Positions 47,014 to 59,480 of a stretch of DNA of 64,000 nt are shown here, one piece after another. This stretch comes from Anniella stebbinsi (lineage: Eukaryota > Chordata > Lepidosauria > Squamata > Anniellidae). The stretch is from assembly GCA_029215795.1 (NCBI GenBank), contig JARDYH010000003.1:63496109-63560108 (forward strand), read 5' to 3'. Position 1 is the stretch's first letter. Every line of letters begins with the position of its first letter. A model generated the notes under the pieces. The model did not search any database and was not told the DNA's origin. It saw nothing but the letters and a program-made list of their open reading frames with translations. Position numbers and translations under genes: made by a program.

Positions 47014-47378
47014 AGAGCGCAATTCTATGTGATTAGTCAGCAGCCTCCAAACTTGATTTCACCTGTCTTGCAGTGACACTTTAGAAGGGGAGGGAAGGAG
47101 GCTGGGGCAGCCATAGGAAATGAGGTGGTATAACTGTTCCACTCTCCTCTCTTTCCCACCCCCAGGAACACCACCTTTCCCCATCACCACGCTCCATTTT
47201 CCGGGTGCAGAGAGGTAGCCGGTGTGGTTCTCTCTGTGCTGACTACAAGGGGCAGGGGGCAGGGAGTGCGGTTTCCTGGCTCCGAGGTTAGAGTCCTGTC
47301 TCCAACCTCAGAACCAGGAAACTGGACTATCCTATTCCCACCCCGCAATGCTGTCTGGGGGGTGTAGGATTGCTCTCT
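47014..47378. mobile_element. Non-autonomous element with 'GCAATTCTAT/TAGGATTGC' ends
   Basis: Left AGAGCGCAATTCTATG, right TGTAGGATTGCTCTC. GC-rich interior. Same style as 9779-10162. Confidence 0.45.
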
Positions 47379-47455
47379 TCATCTTATTGTTTTACTTATA
47401 GATCACCTTTCTTTCCACCAGAGCCCTAAAAGCAATGTAAAATGCAATTAAAAAA

Positions 47456-47520
47456 TTATTTATTTATTTATTTGATTTCTATACTGCCCAGTAGCTGATG
47501 TTTTGCATAGCAGAGAACTG
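47456..47520 (-). mobile_element. L2 3' terminus fragment
   Basis: Minus strand CAGCTACTGGGCAGTATAGA then AATCAAATAAATAAATAAAT, an L2 tail. Confidence 0.55.
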
Positions 47521-48412
47521 AAACGAGTGGGAGAAGGACACAAATCCTTTATTAGCCAAACGTCTGAAAAGATACACTTATAGGTTGAATCAAATGCTGC
47601 TGAATTGTCCAGCAATGGGGCGCTTCACTCTCTCTGTCCAGTTCCTGGTGTAGGTCACCCACCAAGGTGACCTAGGCTGCTTCTGTTCCCCAGACTAGGC
47701 CTGAAGCTAGATTGGAATGGCTACAAATAATCAGCTTCTTTCAACAAAGCCTGGAGTTACACCACCATTTGAATGCAGCAAAGCCATATTGGCAATGCTG
47801 GGGCTCTAAAGCTTGCTGATATCAACTGGATGATATGGAAGGGAACAGCCCCACCCACACCATAACTTAGCCTTGAATTCTGTTGGAAGATGCATCCCAT
47901 TGGAAACTGATGATGGTTTCAAACTGCTGTTTGACACATGACTGGACATGGTTGGCCTTCCTCCTGTTGTTGCAATCTCTTAGGCTGATGACAGACATAA
48001 TCCCCCCCCCCCCCCAAAAAGCTTACGGCATGTAAATAAACAGCCAGTTCTCTTTTATTATTGTCGTTCTGTAGCCTACCAGCAAACTGAATGCTGATAT
48101 ATCATCCTTGACCCTCCCTGCTTGCTTCACTGCCAGATTGTCTCAGCTGCCACCACTTCCTGCCAGCCAGATAATACAAAGTGCCATGCAGCTCGTTGCC
48201 TGAATTGGAAACAGGTCACCAACTTTCTCCAGTCTCAGGCAGCCTGTTGCCAAGCACTTGGTTTCGTAGATGTAGAGACCAGGCAGGCGAGCGAGAGGGA
48301 GAAGATGACATATCAGCATTTGCTTTGCTGGTATGTTAGAAACAGACTTTTAGCATACAAAGGGCCAACAGAGCATTCATCCAATGTCGCGTGAGGTTCT
48401 TATAATATATTT
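47521..48412. other. Non-coding DNA
   Basis: Poly(C) at 48002-48015. No gene recognised. Confidence 0.4.
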
Positions 48413-48493
48413 AGGCTGCAATCCTTATCTAGAAATTAGTCCAATTAAACTCAATAGGATTTATTTCTGAGCAGGCATGCATAAGATTGCACT
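48413..48493. mobile_element. Palindromic 'GCAATCCTATGCA' MITE
   Basis: GGCTGCAATCCTTATCTAG, central AATTAAACTCAATAGGATTT, ending GCATGCATAAGATTGCACTG. A hairpin of about 80 bp. Confidence 0.65.
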
Positions 48494-48510
48494 GTTATCC
48501 TTCAGCCTTG

Positions 48511-48580
48511 GGTTGCAACCTTATACACACTTATTTGGGAGTAAGTCCCAGGTAAATTAATGAGACTTGGCATTGCACTT
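48511..48580. mobile_element. Palindromic 'GCAATCCTATGCA' MITE, partial
   Basis: GGTTGCAACCTTATACACAC, GGGAGTAAGTCCCAGG, ending GGCATTGCACTT. Adjacent to the previous copy. Confidence 0.55.
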
Positions 48581-49187
48581 TTTGTTGAACTCATAGCCTT
48601 AGTCTTAACTTCAGCCTTTCTTGCAATTTAACCTCTTTGTGTTCTGAACCTTTTCTTCATTTACCTTCGCACATTTCTGAAGCATCCTTGGCATTCTGGA
48701 AGCTTTATTCTCATCTCAGCTGCACATGGAAATGTGGTGCTCAGATCTCTCGGGTGTTGAAGTGAGAATATACTCTTCTTCCTTGAAGGCTGTGCTAGGT
48801 TATGAGCATCCACAGGAAGAGCATCCACAGGAAGTGTATCTACAAAATGAATTCACACTTTGCCTGTGATGTAGGTAGATGCACCTTTTTGACTAGCATT
48901 AACTTTTGGTCCCAGACTCTCAGATAAGGGATGTTCATTAATTGTTTAACAATGTGTCTAAATTAGACTGCTACTAAACAGTCACATTCGAGCGCCCTTC
49001 GGTGTGACTTGGGTAGCTTGGCTGTGGCCGCTTATACATCATCTCAAAAGATGAAATGCATCACCAAAAAAGAGGGCAAGACACCAATTTGCATAAAATT
49101 TTCATATGCTAATTTACATTCATAGATGAAAATTTAGAAAAAAAACTATTTTAATTTGAATAGGTACACAGTGTGGAGGGCTGCGAC

Positions 49188-49390
49188 CAGGTGACCTGTG
49201 TGTCTTCCTCAGTCTGCTGTCCAGGTGGTGTTGATGGGCAACTTCAAGGCCCAGCTCTTCCTTCTGGCAGTTCTTTATCTTTAAACTGGACTTGGACTGG
49301 ACAGCCCTTCTATTAGAAGATGCCTTCAAAACAGAGGGAAGCCCTCTGGCACTCCTTCAAATACAGAATTGTCCTCTGAAAAAGACAAGC
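49188..49390 (+). repeat. Dispersed repeat, paired with 31873-32065
   Basis: Same block order as its partner, with GACCTGTGTGTCTTCC, AGTCTGCTGTCCAGG, GTTCTTTATCTTTAAACTGG and ATTGTCCTCTGAAAAAG. Confidence 0.55.
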
Positions 49391-50863
49391 AATGGGGCAA
49401 GACTAGAACAACCCTCCCCCCTCCATTCCAAAAGGAAGTTGGTCTTGGGGAGAAAAAAACTTCTTTTGTATGGTCATAGAACACATCTCCTATATGAGCA
49501 TCTTTTGCTAAACTGAATGATATACTAGACTGGATTAGGCATATATTATGGGGGCCTCTCCCCCCCACATACCTGCATCTTGTGCCTTTCAATCTGAAAA
49601 TTGCTCTTCAGATTGACTCTCCACTCTTCTTTTTCTTAGACAGGCCTTTTCAGGTAAGCCTGCATCTCCAGCCTTATGTTTTCGTTCCTTGTAGTTGTGG
49701 CAGGCCTACATTTCCCTTTAATCTTTAACCTATTTCCCATGCTAGAGTCACAATAAGAATTGCCTGCCCCTGACCTTTGGGGCTGGGGAGGGGGACTGCC
49801 CCAAAGCAACGGATCAGAGTTGCTATTATGCTTGTGACATGTGGCAGAAAAATGATGATTGGGTGTGGTGAAACAACCCACATCTGGAGGCGCCCCAGGC
49901 TTTCTGCATATATGGGCCCAATATATTGTGAAGCGATCAATTGACTGCTTCCCCTTGTATCAGATTGCAGGGATCTACTCTCTGCCAATACTGTCTATGC
50001 AACAATTGGATCCTTTGAATGAATTCTCATTTGGGATTCCAATCTGGAGATGCTTTGGCTATTTGTCTTCCCATCCCACCCCTTCAATCTGTGAGCCACT
50101 AATAAAATAATTCAGCAGGCTAGGCTAAATTTTGTTAATAAAAAAACAAATGGACCCCCAAAAAACACCCTTATACTCTATTAAAATAAACCCAAAGCTG
50201 TAAAACAAGAGGGCCTCATTGTTTTTACATGTATTCCAGATACATATTATGGTTTGGTATGCCTCAGACTGTACAGTACGAATATCCCCAGTGTAATGAA
50301 CTGGCTGTACCTAACACGAAAGGGCATGAGTTTAAAATCTAGTTGGATTCTAGTCACACACTGTCAAATCAAACTAAGGAAAGCTGGAAAAATTACTTGC
50401 TTCACGTTACACTGTAGATTCAAAAGACTTATCCTAAAACAACCGTTGTTGGCAGGAATAATGGGCTTTATTAATACACATGAAATTACTCATGGCAACA
50501 TGTATACATTGAATTGTCTGAATAGTTTATCATTTACACATATTATGTTTTCAGCTGAGCTTCAGGCTAAGATGGAAGTTCATTTGTTTTTTAAAAGCTT
50601 GCACTGACACTGGAAAGGGTTGCACCTAGCATACCAGTAGCGTTGATAACGTATGTTTTTGACACTGTGAGCCAATCTATAGAGTCAGAGTGATCACATG
50701 GCAGTGTCCTATCCAGATTGTACCATGCTGGGTCACAGATATGGGATTCCGTTTTACATTCTTACCCGCATTTTTAAAAAAACAAAAACCAGAACCCTTC
50801 CTGCACCTTATTAAACCCTAGTAAAAAGCTAGCTTGCTAAGCTAATACCGTTACCCTGATGTG
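49391..50863. other. Non-coding DNA
   Basis: No exon or structured repeat recognised. Confidence 0.4.
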
Positions 50864-51640
50864 CTAGTTTTCTAAATGATCAGGCTCAATAAGTGCTTCC
50901 AATAGCGAAGGAGCCTCTGAAGCTATAGAAGCGGCAAGGCCAAACCAAAATTTGGACACATGTTGCAGTTGCAAGTATTGCCACTCAGTTATGCAAGGCA
51001 AGGCATATTTGGCACGCAAAGCTGAGAATGACAAAAACGCATCATCAGCACCCACTAGTTGAGCCAAGGTAAAAATCGACTTTTCCACCCAAGTCTGCCA
51101 CAAAAACCTGGGAGGGATCGGACGGTGTGGGGCCCATTGGGATGTTGGAGTGCGGGCTAGCATGTGTGGCCTTGTTCCCCAGTTTTAGCCCTCCTGCATT
51201 CAGGCGAATGAGTCAAGAGGGCTAACCACCCACAGCCGAATGTATGTTGAGTCCCAAATATGTCCATCTCTCTGAAAGTTTGCCATAAAAATGTGAAAAC
51301 TGGAATTGGCTTCAAAACTGGATATCCTAAAATAAATAAATACATCTGGATAGCTTTCATTCAAAATTCGTTTCATTGAAAAAATTCTGACCCTTTTAGT
51401 TGTAGTCAACAAAGTGAGAACACATCTTTGTAAACTGCCCAGAGAGCTTTGGCTATGGGGTGGTATATAAATGTAAACCATCATCATCATCATCGTCTCA
51501 GCATGGTAGAAAAATTGCTGGGGATTTCTTAAGAATAAAGCAATTTTCCTAGCTTTTTGAGACCTCTCTCTGTGGATTTCTAGTGGATGTTTTCCAGTTT
51601 GTTCATACTCACCTTTTGGTTGTAGGAAAATAGGTTGCAA
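50864..51640 (-). mobile_element. L1-like LINE ORF2 C-terminal remnant (tentative)
   Basis: On the minus strand 51163-50864 is open for 99 codons. It contains IPPRFLWQTWVEKSIFTLAQ, AFLSFSALRAKYALP and WQYLQLQHV, spaced like the C-terminal region of L1-clade ORF2 (W..KGI.T..QL, LSF..LR.KY.LP, Y.YLQLRH). Further minus-strand frames up to 51640 may continue it, with frameshifts. An L2 tail (51423-51478) is embedded. Confidence 0.5.
51423..51495 (+). mobile_element. L2 3' terminus with (ATC)n tail
   Basis: GTAAACTGCCCAGAGAGCTT then TGGCTATGGGGTGGTATATA, ending in CATCATCATC. A very short 5'-truncated copy within the L1-like remnant. Confidence 0.75.
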
Positions 51641-52304
51641 TTGTGGGGCTTCTTTCTGGGGAAGTACCTAAGGAGAGTTTGCAGGGCTTCTGGTATTAAA
51701 GAGGTTGAGCTTTATTGCAGTGAACACAAAACATTGTCCCTGTTCTTTCATAATATTGACCATTCCTTCCCTGAATTTATGTACAAAATTCAATGGCAAT
51801 AAGTATAATCAAGTTTGAGGTGTTCACACTGATAGTACGTCACCAGAAGAGATTGGCAGCCTGCCATGGGAGCAGTTCTTTGTAATCCTGGGCAGGGATG
51901 CCTTATGTAGCTGCCTTACTTGTGCCATTGATTACACAGCCAAAATGCTTGACTACAGGAGCATTTTGAGTAGACTTACGATAGCAGTTATAGTAGTAAA
52001 AAAAAAAGGAAATTCTTATGTACATTTAAGCCAAGAAACTATGAGCGACAGAGTGTGCCAGTGCACGAAATCTTGAGTGGAATGAACTATCAGTTTCAAC
52101 TTGTTTCTGTGGGTGATATCCCCACCCCAAAATTGATTTCTGACGGTATTGTATTAGACTTAATGGTTCCTGCAATAATCCATTTACAGTGCAATCTTGT
52201 TTACTCAGACGTAAGGTGTAACTCCATGCAAAGAAAAGGCCCAGGGGCCTTAGAACTGGACTCTCCTCCATCACTACACAAATATTTTTGCTGCAAACAA
52301 AATG
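51641..52304. other. Non-coding DNA
   Basis: 52191-52222 (CAGTGCAATCTTGTTTACTC) is half of a palindromic MITE. Nothing else recognised. Confidence 0.4.
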
Positions 52305-52680
52305 TCTGGTGAATATCTGATGCTTAAATGGCTTGGGTCCACAGTACCTGAAGGACCTCTTCTTCCATATGATTCTGCCTGCCTGTTGAGATCTTTGGAC
52401 GGGTTCTGCATCAGGGCCTTCTCCACAGTTGCATCAAGGCACTGGAATTTATTTCCTTCCTTCAGAGATATATTTGGCCCCTTTAGACTCTGTTTCAGCA
52501 GTTAGTAAGAAATTATTCTTTGCCATGCTGCTTTTTATGCTTTATACTCTGATTCTGCTGTTTTGCTATATAAATTGGAAGATTTAGAATACTGCTTTAT
52601 TGTTCTTACTTCTTAACTTTTTTATTGTATTAAGTTGTTGACTGCTTTAGGGGGCCCTGGGTCTGACAAGTAATGTAAAA
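52305..52680 (+). mobile_element. L2 LINE 3' fragment
   Basis: GGCTTGGGTCCACAGTACCT, CAGGGCCTTCTCCACAGTTG, GGCACTGGAATTTATTTCC in L2 order, then a T-rich UTR ending GGGGGCCCTGGGTCTGACAA and AATAAATAA. All reading frames are broken. Confidence 0.65.
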
Positions 52681-53654
52681 ATAAATAACCTTTATCTGAA
52701 TTAAGACTTCTAGAATCCTTACTGTGCCTTGGAAATGCTGTTGATCTTTTTTCATGGCCATCAATAGACCAATTTGCCACAGTAAATCTATTATTAATCC
52801 AGAAAAGTGGGAGAAAAAGGCATCAAATGGACCCTGAAAACTCTCAGGGCTGTTGCATTTGTGACAGGTTTCTGAAGACCTGCATGAAACAAACCTTTCC
52901 CCAGACACAATGCTAATAGAGTCATCAGTCTGGCACATCTGTAATGCTGAAAATAAAATCTGCTAATCCTCTCTGCAGTCTCTTCCTTCATAGCCTTAGG
53001 CTGCAAAGAGCTGTGCCAAGTGAAAGCAAACAACTGACTGCAAATATCCCTTGTGACTCTTATTTTCCACAGTTCTCCACTCCATCAAAGATCCAGGTGA
53101 GACCAACCTCTGTTAAGGACAATGTCATACAAATATGTGTGATTATCATGCTGACTTTGCTATACGATTTTCATTTCCCCTCATCCCTTGCTCTGCTCAG
53201 GTTGAGGGAATGCCTAGGGCTTTGAGACAATGAAGTTCACATCTGGGGAGTAGTTCGCTATGGAATTAAATACCTCAGTCTAGCATGAGCAACATGAGTG
53301 CATTAGAAGCCATGAAACTAATCCTTGTCCAGAAACTGTAAAGTAGAAGTTCTTTTTTTTTTTTTTGGCAACTGGTTAAATAAAGTGATTGATAATTTCT
53401 TTGACAAAAGAAGCTGAAATCTAACAAGTGTAGTCACTGAGACCGACATTAGTATGGGTCTTTCTGGAATCCATTGTTTTGTTTCTACATGGAAAGCACG
53501 TGCGAGTAAATGTGATGTGTGTGTGTATAGAGATCATCACATGTGGCAAATGTCTATGCCTTGATAAAATGCTATGAGATGTAGTTTGCCATATGCATGT
53601 GCTACATACACATTCAGAGTGAGATACACATAAGTAGGATTGTCATGTGTGGTG
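52681..53654. other. Non-coding DNA
   Basis: A poly(T) run lies near 53353-53367. No gene recognised. Confidence 0.4.
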
Positions 53655-53870
53655 ATTTATTTGTTTCGAATGCTTATATCTCACCCGTCCTCCAAAAGCA
53701 CAGGACAGCTTACAATATTAATAAAACAAGTATCAATAAAACAGCCATCAAACCATATTATCACACCTAAACAATTAAGATACGACAATAATAATCTAAC
53801 CTAAAAACACCAAAAGAAGTCAGCAAAATCCCCTTGAAGAGTTTCAAGCACTCTTAGAGGGAAAGCCCAA
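53655..53870 (-). mobile_element. LINE 3' UTR fragment
   Basis: Minus strand TGCTTTTGGAGGACGGGTGA then GATATAAGCATTCGAAACAA, a weak L2-type terminus followed by AT-rich UTR. Confidence 0.45.
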
Positions 53871-55639
53871 ATAGTTTATATTAGATTATCACCAATTTTA
53901 GAGGATCCCTTCTCCCACTCCAGCCCTGTACCACAGTCCAGCTGGTCTCCTAACCCTCCATGTAGCTTTTTCAGGGGGCTGGCCACAGGCTACTTCAGGG
54001 AGGCGAGGGCAGGAAGCCCCACTTCCACAAGGCCATATGCATGTACTTAAATCTGGATGCCACCCATTGCCTCAAACTCTCAAGTCTGCCAAGTCTAGCA
54101 TGGGTCACTTCACACAGACACCCCGTCCAATCATACTGAATGAATGGAGTGTAGGGTTACCACCACCCACATGGTATGCTTTGTACCACTCACTACAATT
54201 GTGCCATCACAGCCATATGCACACATTCGGTTGCATTCAATGTTCTTCCAACTTAGAGTAGACCTGTTGAAATGAACAGGACTTAAATTAGGTTAACACT
54301 GAATACAATCCTTGGGATTGCCGCTTTCAGGGCCTGCGAATGCCCCCCCCCCCCATAACTGACAAAAGTAGTCAAAGACGGCATCTTTTATTGACCAGCT
54401 TCTGCTGTGCTGTACATGGTTTTGAGTCACAGGATTGCTGTGAAGATAAGCTTAGATATGGATATATTTCTAGTATACCCTGTGCTCGTGAGACAAGGTG
54501 GAAAAGCTAAAATTACAAAATATGCTCCAGTCCGGGGAAGTCGTGCATTCATGATGCAGTAGGAAGATATAGCACAGACAGTACATTTCTCCCTTTGCAC
54601 TTGTTTGAATTTGCTGTCCCCACTCCCACCTCCCTTTCTCGGTGCTTATTCGTAAGATGTAGATAGATTAGAAGACTCAGACACACTCAAGTGGTCTGAA
54701 TAGTACGTACTCTAGCCTCTGCTAAAATGAATCCTATTTACCTCAGGAAGTAGTCAATGGCCAAAATCATATGTGTTTTTTTCAATGTAACATTTTAAAA
54801 TTATTTTCGTAAAACATAACAAAAAAGCAACAACAACAAATAAATCACATATGTTGATTACTTTCACCAGAAAAGAAGAATGATCCAGTATTGTCTTTTC
54901 TGATGTACTTCTTTATAAGTTTTAGTTCTGTACCAATATATTATAAAAGTCTTCCAGTTGTTCATGAGTGTGGCTTGTCTATATTCAAGCACTTAAAAAT
55001 CATTTTGGATTTTTTCTTGCTTCAGTTAACATGTAACCATTCACAAGTGATTCTCTTTCCATTTTAAATGTTATCACATCCAGATTCATACTAAAGTTTA
55101 GCATTATGCTGTCGGGTCCTGCACTAAACAAACAAAAACACACAAGGTTGACTATAAATCCATAAAACTGACAAGCCTTTACACTAGCCATGTCAATTTC
55201 ACCAGCTTCTAGACCAAAGGGGGGGAAATTGACATGTGGCATTGACCTGTTTCTTTGACAGTGTCAGTTTATCTAAAGTTTAACCTGCTGTTAATGGAAG
55301 ATAGCCATGCAGCAGATGCTCACAGTCATGAAAGAGGAGGGTAGGAGACACACAGGAAAAACCATAAAGACGAGCCAAAAAAGGCATTCTCAAATATGTA
55401 CAACTCTATGGAAAAAATGGTGGCTGAAAGAATAAAAATACACCTCAGAAACAGCAGATGGTGCGCTCTTCACAGGTGATTCGCAAACTTCAGAAAGGTT
55501 GAAATGTGATTGTGAGTCTATCTTCCTCATGGCCATCAATCAATTAAAAAACCTGATACAGATTCATTTAAAACTGCATTTCTGTCTTTTGCACACGCAC
55601 ACCAACAGCAGGAAAGAGGCTCAACAGTAGGTTATTGTT
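53871..55639. other. Non-coding DNA
   Basis: 54229-54315 (GGTTGCATTCAATG... GAATACAATCC) is a degraded palindromic MITE. Poly(C) is near 54343-54353. No gene recognised. Confidence 0.4.
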
Positions 55640-55940
55640 TGTTAAAATATGTAACCCACTTTTTCACTCTATCTGCCAAGGAAGCTCACAACAGTACAAA
55701 TGCAATATAAAAGGACATGCACGTCAAACTACAATTAAAAATAATCAATAAAAGCAAGAACAGATTTTTAAAAAACACAGCAGAGCAAATTAGAAACAGC
55801 GCCCAGTGAAAATCCAGCAGCAAAAAACAAGTTACCTTAGTGGGCCAAAGTCTTATCTACAAGAAGTCCTTTGCCTGTTGATGGAAAGTCAACAGAAAGG
55901 GAACTCCAAAGTCTTGGTGCAGCCGCTGAGAACCACTTCA
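55640..55940 (-). mobile_element. L2 LINE 3' fragment
   Basis: Minus strand begins with AGCGGCTGCACCAAGACTTT and GGAGTTCCCTTTCTGTTG (the AAPRLWNSLP region) and runs to an AT-rich UTR with GTGAGCTTCCTTGGCAGATA. Heavily mutated. Confidence 0.5.
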
Positions 55941-57167
55941 AGTGGTATGAGGACATTTTGATGCCAATAAAATATTGCTATTTGCAAAGAAGACAAAAAG
56001 AGGCACTTTCTCTCAAAATGTTGTCATATGATTCGCTGCTGTCCTGAATTCCACACTGCTCTTAGAAATATCATTGAGCAGTGCAACCCTATGGAGGTGG
56101 GGCAAAGGAGAATCACTGGGCTCGTGCCAGCTAGGAGGAAGGGCTTTTTCCTTTCCACCTTTTCCCATTTTTGTTGGGGGGGGGGGGTTTGGTGGGGGAA
56201 GAATTTCTCCAATGGGAGGGAAACTCCCTGTACCAATTCTATGATAGGTGTAGTTTCCTCCCAGTCTAGGGGCAAGTCTGGGGAATTGGGGGGCTTTGGA
56301 TCTGTTCCTGCTCTGCTCTGCTCCTGACCCCCCTAACCAGTGGAATGCTCCATTTTCCCCTTACTTGAGCACCAACGTCAGGGAAGCCATGGTGGTGGAA
56401 AGCTCTGCTGACTTCCAAGGAGAACATCCACAAGACCAGCTCCCTCTCCATTTGGGGATGGAGGGGTTTCACTCTATTTTATGACTCCTGGGAGATCCAC
56501 CCAGGAGCCTTTAAATTGTTAAATTGTTCATCTTCTTTTAGTTACACATGGGGTGGGGTGAGGGAGTACAGTTATTTAATGAACTTTGTAAGAAGAAAAA
56601 GGCTTATTGTAGCTAGAAGCTACATATGGGGGAAAAGTGTTGAACAGTATGAAACATATTTGTATTAATATTCAGCATGTGATGTTTTTTCCCAAAGAAG
56701 CTCTATTGTTAAAATATTTATATTCTTGTTGTCTGATATTTATAAATATAGTCACAAGTTCTATATTCCATAGTTCTTCCAATAAGTGATTTGCACTCTA
56801 TGGCCTCAAGTATCACCACATTAAAAACTTCCATACCTATCTTCCAGCTTTTCCAGTATTAAAATCCAAAGAATAAGAAAATGCTTGTGTGACTGGCAAA
56901 TTCCCACATGGGATTAGTATAATTGCTGGCAGTTATATGCCAGCCTCCAAATCCCAGTGGTTCACCAAGTTGTCAGACAATAGGCAGGAAGAGAAAAAAT
57001 GCATACATTTGTGTGAAAGTGAGGGAGAATATTTTAATGTTTGCTGCTGATGAAATTAAAGTCGGTCAAGCTTGGGTGGTGCTAAATAGGCAGAGTGGTT
57101 TAGAGAATAACTGATTATAGTATTATGGATGTATTCAGCATGACTGAAGTTTCCCACCCAAAAGCAC
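55941..57167. other. Non-coding DNA
   Basis: Poly(G) run near 56177-56188. Overlapping frames near 56024-56484 are unassigned. Confidence 0.4.
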
Positions 57168-57848
57168 TGTTGTTAAAGATGTATGCTTATTAATATCAGA
57201 GATGGGGAGTGTAATATTCCTGCCTATTCCCAATGAGAATGTCCCTTCTTGAAGGCCTTTCTCAACCCAGCAGGAAACATCCTCCCTTGTTTCTGCTGCC
57301 ACCAGGACCTTTAGGCTCTGGTCCAACCCACATTCAGTCCTCTATCTGCTGTATTGTTCTCTTTATTGGTTCCCCCTTATGTAGCCAAGAGCAGAAGGCG
57401 CAGTTTTATAAACAAAGTGATATTTATTAACTAGAACATTAAGTTGTTGAACAGTATATAAATAACTTTTTACAACTTCTATCCATGCATATTCTCTCAT
57501 ACACAATAAATCTAATCACACTCTCAATCAATTACCACAGACCTCCTCCACACTCAATTCTAAATTCCTAACTCTGATCTAAACCATCTCACATCAATTC
57601 CCTATCTAACTCATTCACAGCACTCTGATTATATAGTACACACACTTCACCCTCCTCTTCATACACTCAGCCAGTCATCACACATATGCAAATCCACCAT
57701 TCTTCCAGTCACTCATCTTCCTCTCCCTCTAGAAATACTAATAATAAAACACAGAAATATACAGGAATACATAACCGTAACATAGACTTATAACAGGAAA
57801 ACATTACTGTATTTACAGATCCTATATATACAGATTTGTAATGTCACA
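57168..57848 (-). mobile_element. Possible LTR, G-poor on plus strand
   Basis: Read on the minus strand it would start TGTGACATTACAAATCTG, with TATATATAGG just inside, AATAAA near 57425, and end CTTTAACAACA. The plus strand is G-poor from 57420 to 57830, as in 46030-46640. No flanking duplication was found. It lies just downstream of the proposed ANO6 poly(A) site. Confidence 0.35.
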
Positions 57849-58262
57849 GGGAGGCTCCTGCCAGTGGAAAAGGTCCCCATCTGCCTTCCAGGTTCCATGC
57901 TGGCTTAGCTCCGATCAGAGACTGGAGATATTAATTTCCCCTCTTCCCTCCCACATTAAGAAGCTTCATACTGCCCAGTCAGCATCTTTTTCTCCCCTCT
58001 TCCCCCTCCCCTTTCTTTTTGTAACATCTTGTCTGCTAAGAGACCTCGAGATCTCAAAAGCTTGCATATTTTTGGTGACTTTTTGCTTGGCCTAATAAAG
58101 GTTATTACACTAATATGGACTATGCAATTGATGTTTTAGATTTTGCGAGACTTAGTCTGGCAGAAGTCATAAACAAATGCCCACCGAACAAAATTTATCA
58201 GTAGATGTATTTAGTTTTTTAAAAAGAGACCAAAACTAAGGAAATCACACTATAAAATTGAC

Positions 58263-58268
58263 TTTATT
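58263..58268 (-). other. Candidate poly(A) signal (AATAAA on minus strand)
   Basis: TTTATT on the plus strand reads AATAAA on the minus strand, in the setting TTGTAATAAAGTCAATTTT. Cleavage would be expected roughly at 58235-58253. It is the first convincing signal after the ANO6 stop that is not inside a recognised insertion. Confidence 0.4.
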
Positions 58269-58836
58269 ACAATAATAAATAAAAAGCAATGCCTTTCAGG
58301 CCAGAATGTAATAGAAAATGTTACAAAAAAAAAGTACAAAAACATGTTTTTACTCAACAAATTCTAGTAAGATGGAAATCGTCTAAAATGTTGATTCACA
58401 GTTTGAATCTGCAAATGCTGGGCCAGCACACATTGCAGTAGAATGCTTAGGACATGTGCTAATGATAGCAAAGCTGCTGTCTGGGACCAAGAAACTAATT
58501 TGGGTATTACCGTTACATTCCAGGTTTATATAAATCTAATGATTTTTTTTTAATCCACAGCACAGTTCACCAGCCTTTGTTCCTATACAATATCTTTTCA
58601 GTTTAGGTCATATCACAAAAGTCTTGTCAGCATCTTCATTTGTTGCACAGAACCTCTGTAAAATGTACAATGCTGTTACTGGTGGCTGCTCTTTTCATCT
58701 CTAATTTTAGTATATAACTGTGATCCAGTCAGAATAATAATGCATCAGCTTGTATTAAGTTAAGCCTACCTAAGTAATTTAAGTTCAGGGGGCAGTAGCT
58801 GGGGTGTTGGTATTCTAATGGGAAATTGGACATTCT

Positions 58837-58924
58837 CAGTGCAATCCTATACATGTTTACTTGGAAGTTCGTTGTGTTCAGCAGGTCTTATGTCTAGGTA
58901 TATGTGCATATGATTGTAGCCTCA
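58837..58924. mobile_element. Palindromic 'GCAATCCTATGCA' MITE
   Basis: AGTGCAATCCTATACATGTT at the left, ATGTGCATATGATTGTAGCC at the right. Lies in the putative ANO6 3' UTR. Confidence 0.6.
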
Positions 58925-58936
58925 GTTGCTCCTTTA

Positions 58937-59020
58937 GGTTGCAATCCTATGCAAATTTACCTAAGAATAAGACCAACTGAACACAAGTTATTTTTGAGTA
59001 AACATTAATAGGATTGCACT
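58937..59020. mobile_element. Palindromic 'GCAATCCTATGCA' MITE
   Basis: GGTTGCAATCCTATGCAAAT at the left, TAATAGGATTGCACT at the right. Separated by 12 bp from the previous copy. Confidence 0.65.
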
Positions 59021-59390
59021 AATAATGTTCAATTTTTCAGTTAGAACACCAACACCTCACCAGCTCTCACTGCGGTTTTATTTATTTTGATATGACCATA
59101 AATAAATATAGTAACTTGCATTGAAGGAGATATTATGAAGTAGCAGTATGGAACATTAGCTACGTATAAGTATCGCATCAAGATTCTTTTCTGTTACCAA
59201 GATTAAAACAAAATGACACTGTATCAATAATTACTTAGCTTTGCAACTCAGCATTTCATAATAGATGATCTTATATGAGTAAATATGTTTGGCACACCTA
59301 ATACATGCATATTATATGTAACATTAACCATACTGCCTCATATTTGATTCACCATTATTCAGTGAATCAATGGATCTTACATGTATGTTA

Positions 59391-59480
59391 AGGCTGCATT
59401 TCTATACACACTTACCCGGAAGTAAGTCCAATTGAACTCAAGGGGGCTGTCTGAATAGACATGCATAGGATTGCACTGTA
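59391..59480. mobile_element. Palindromic 'GCAATCCTATGCA' MITE
   Basis: GGCTGCATTTCTATACACAC, central AAGTCCAATTGAACTCAAGG, GACATGCATAGGATTGCACT. The best-preserved of the three in this stretch. Confidence 0.7.
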
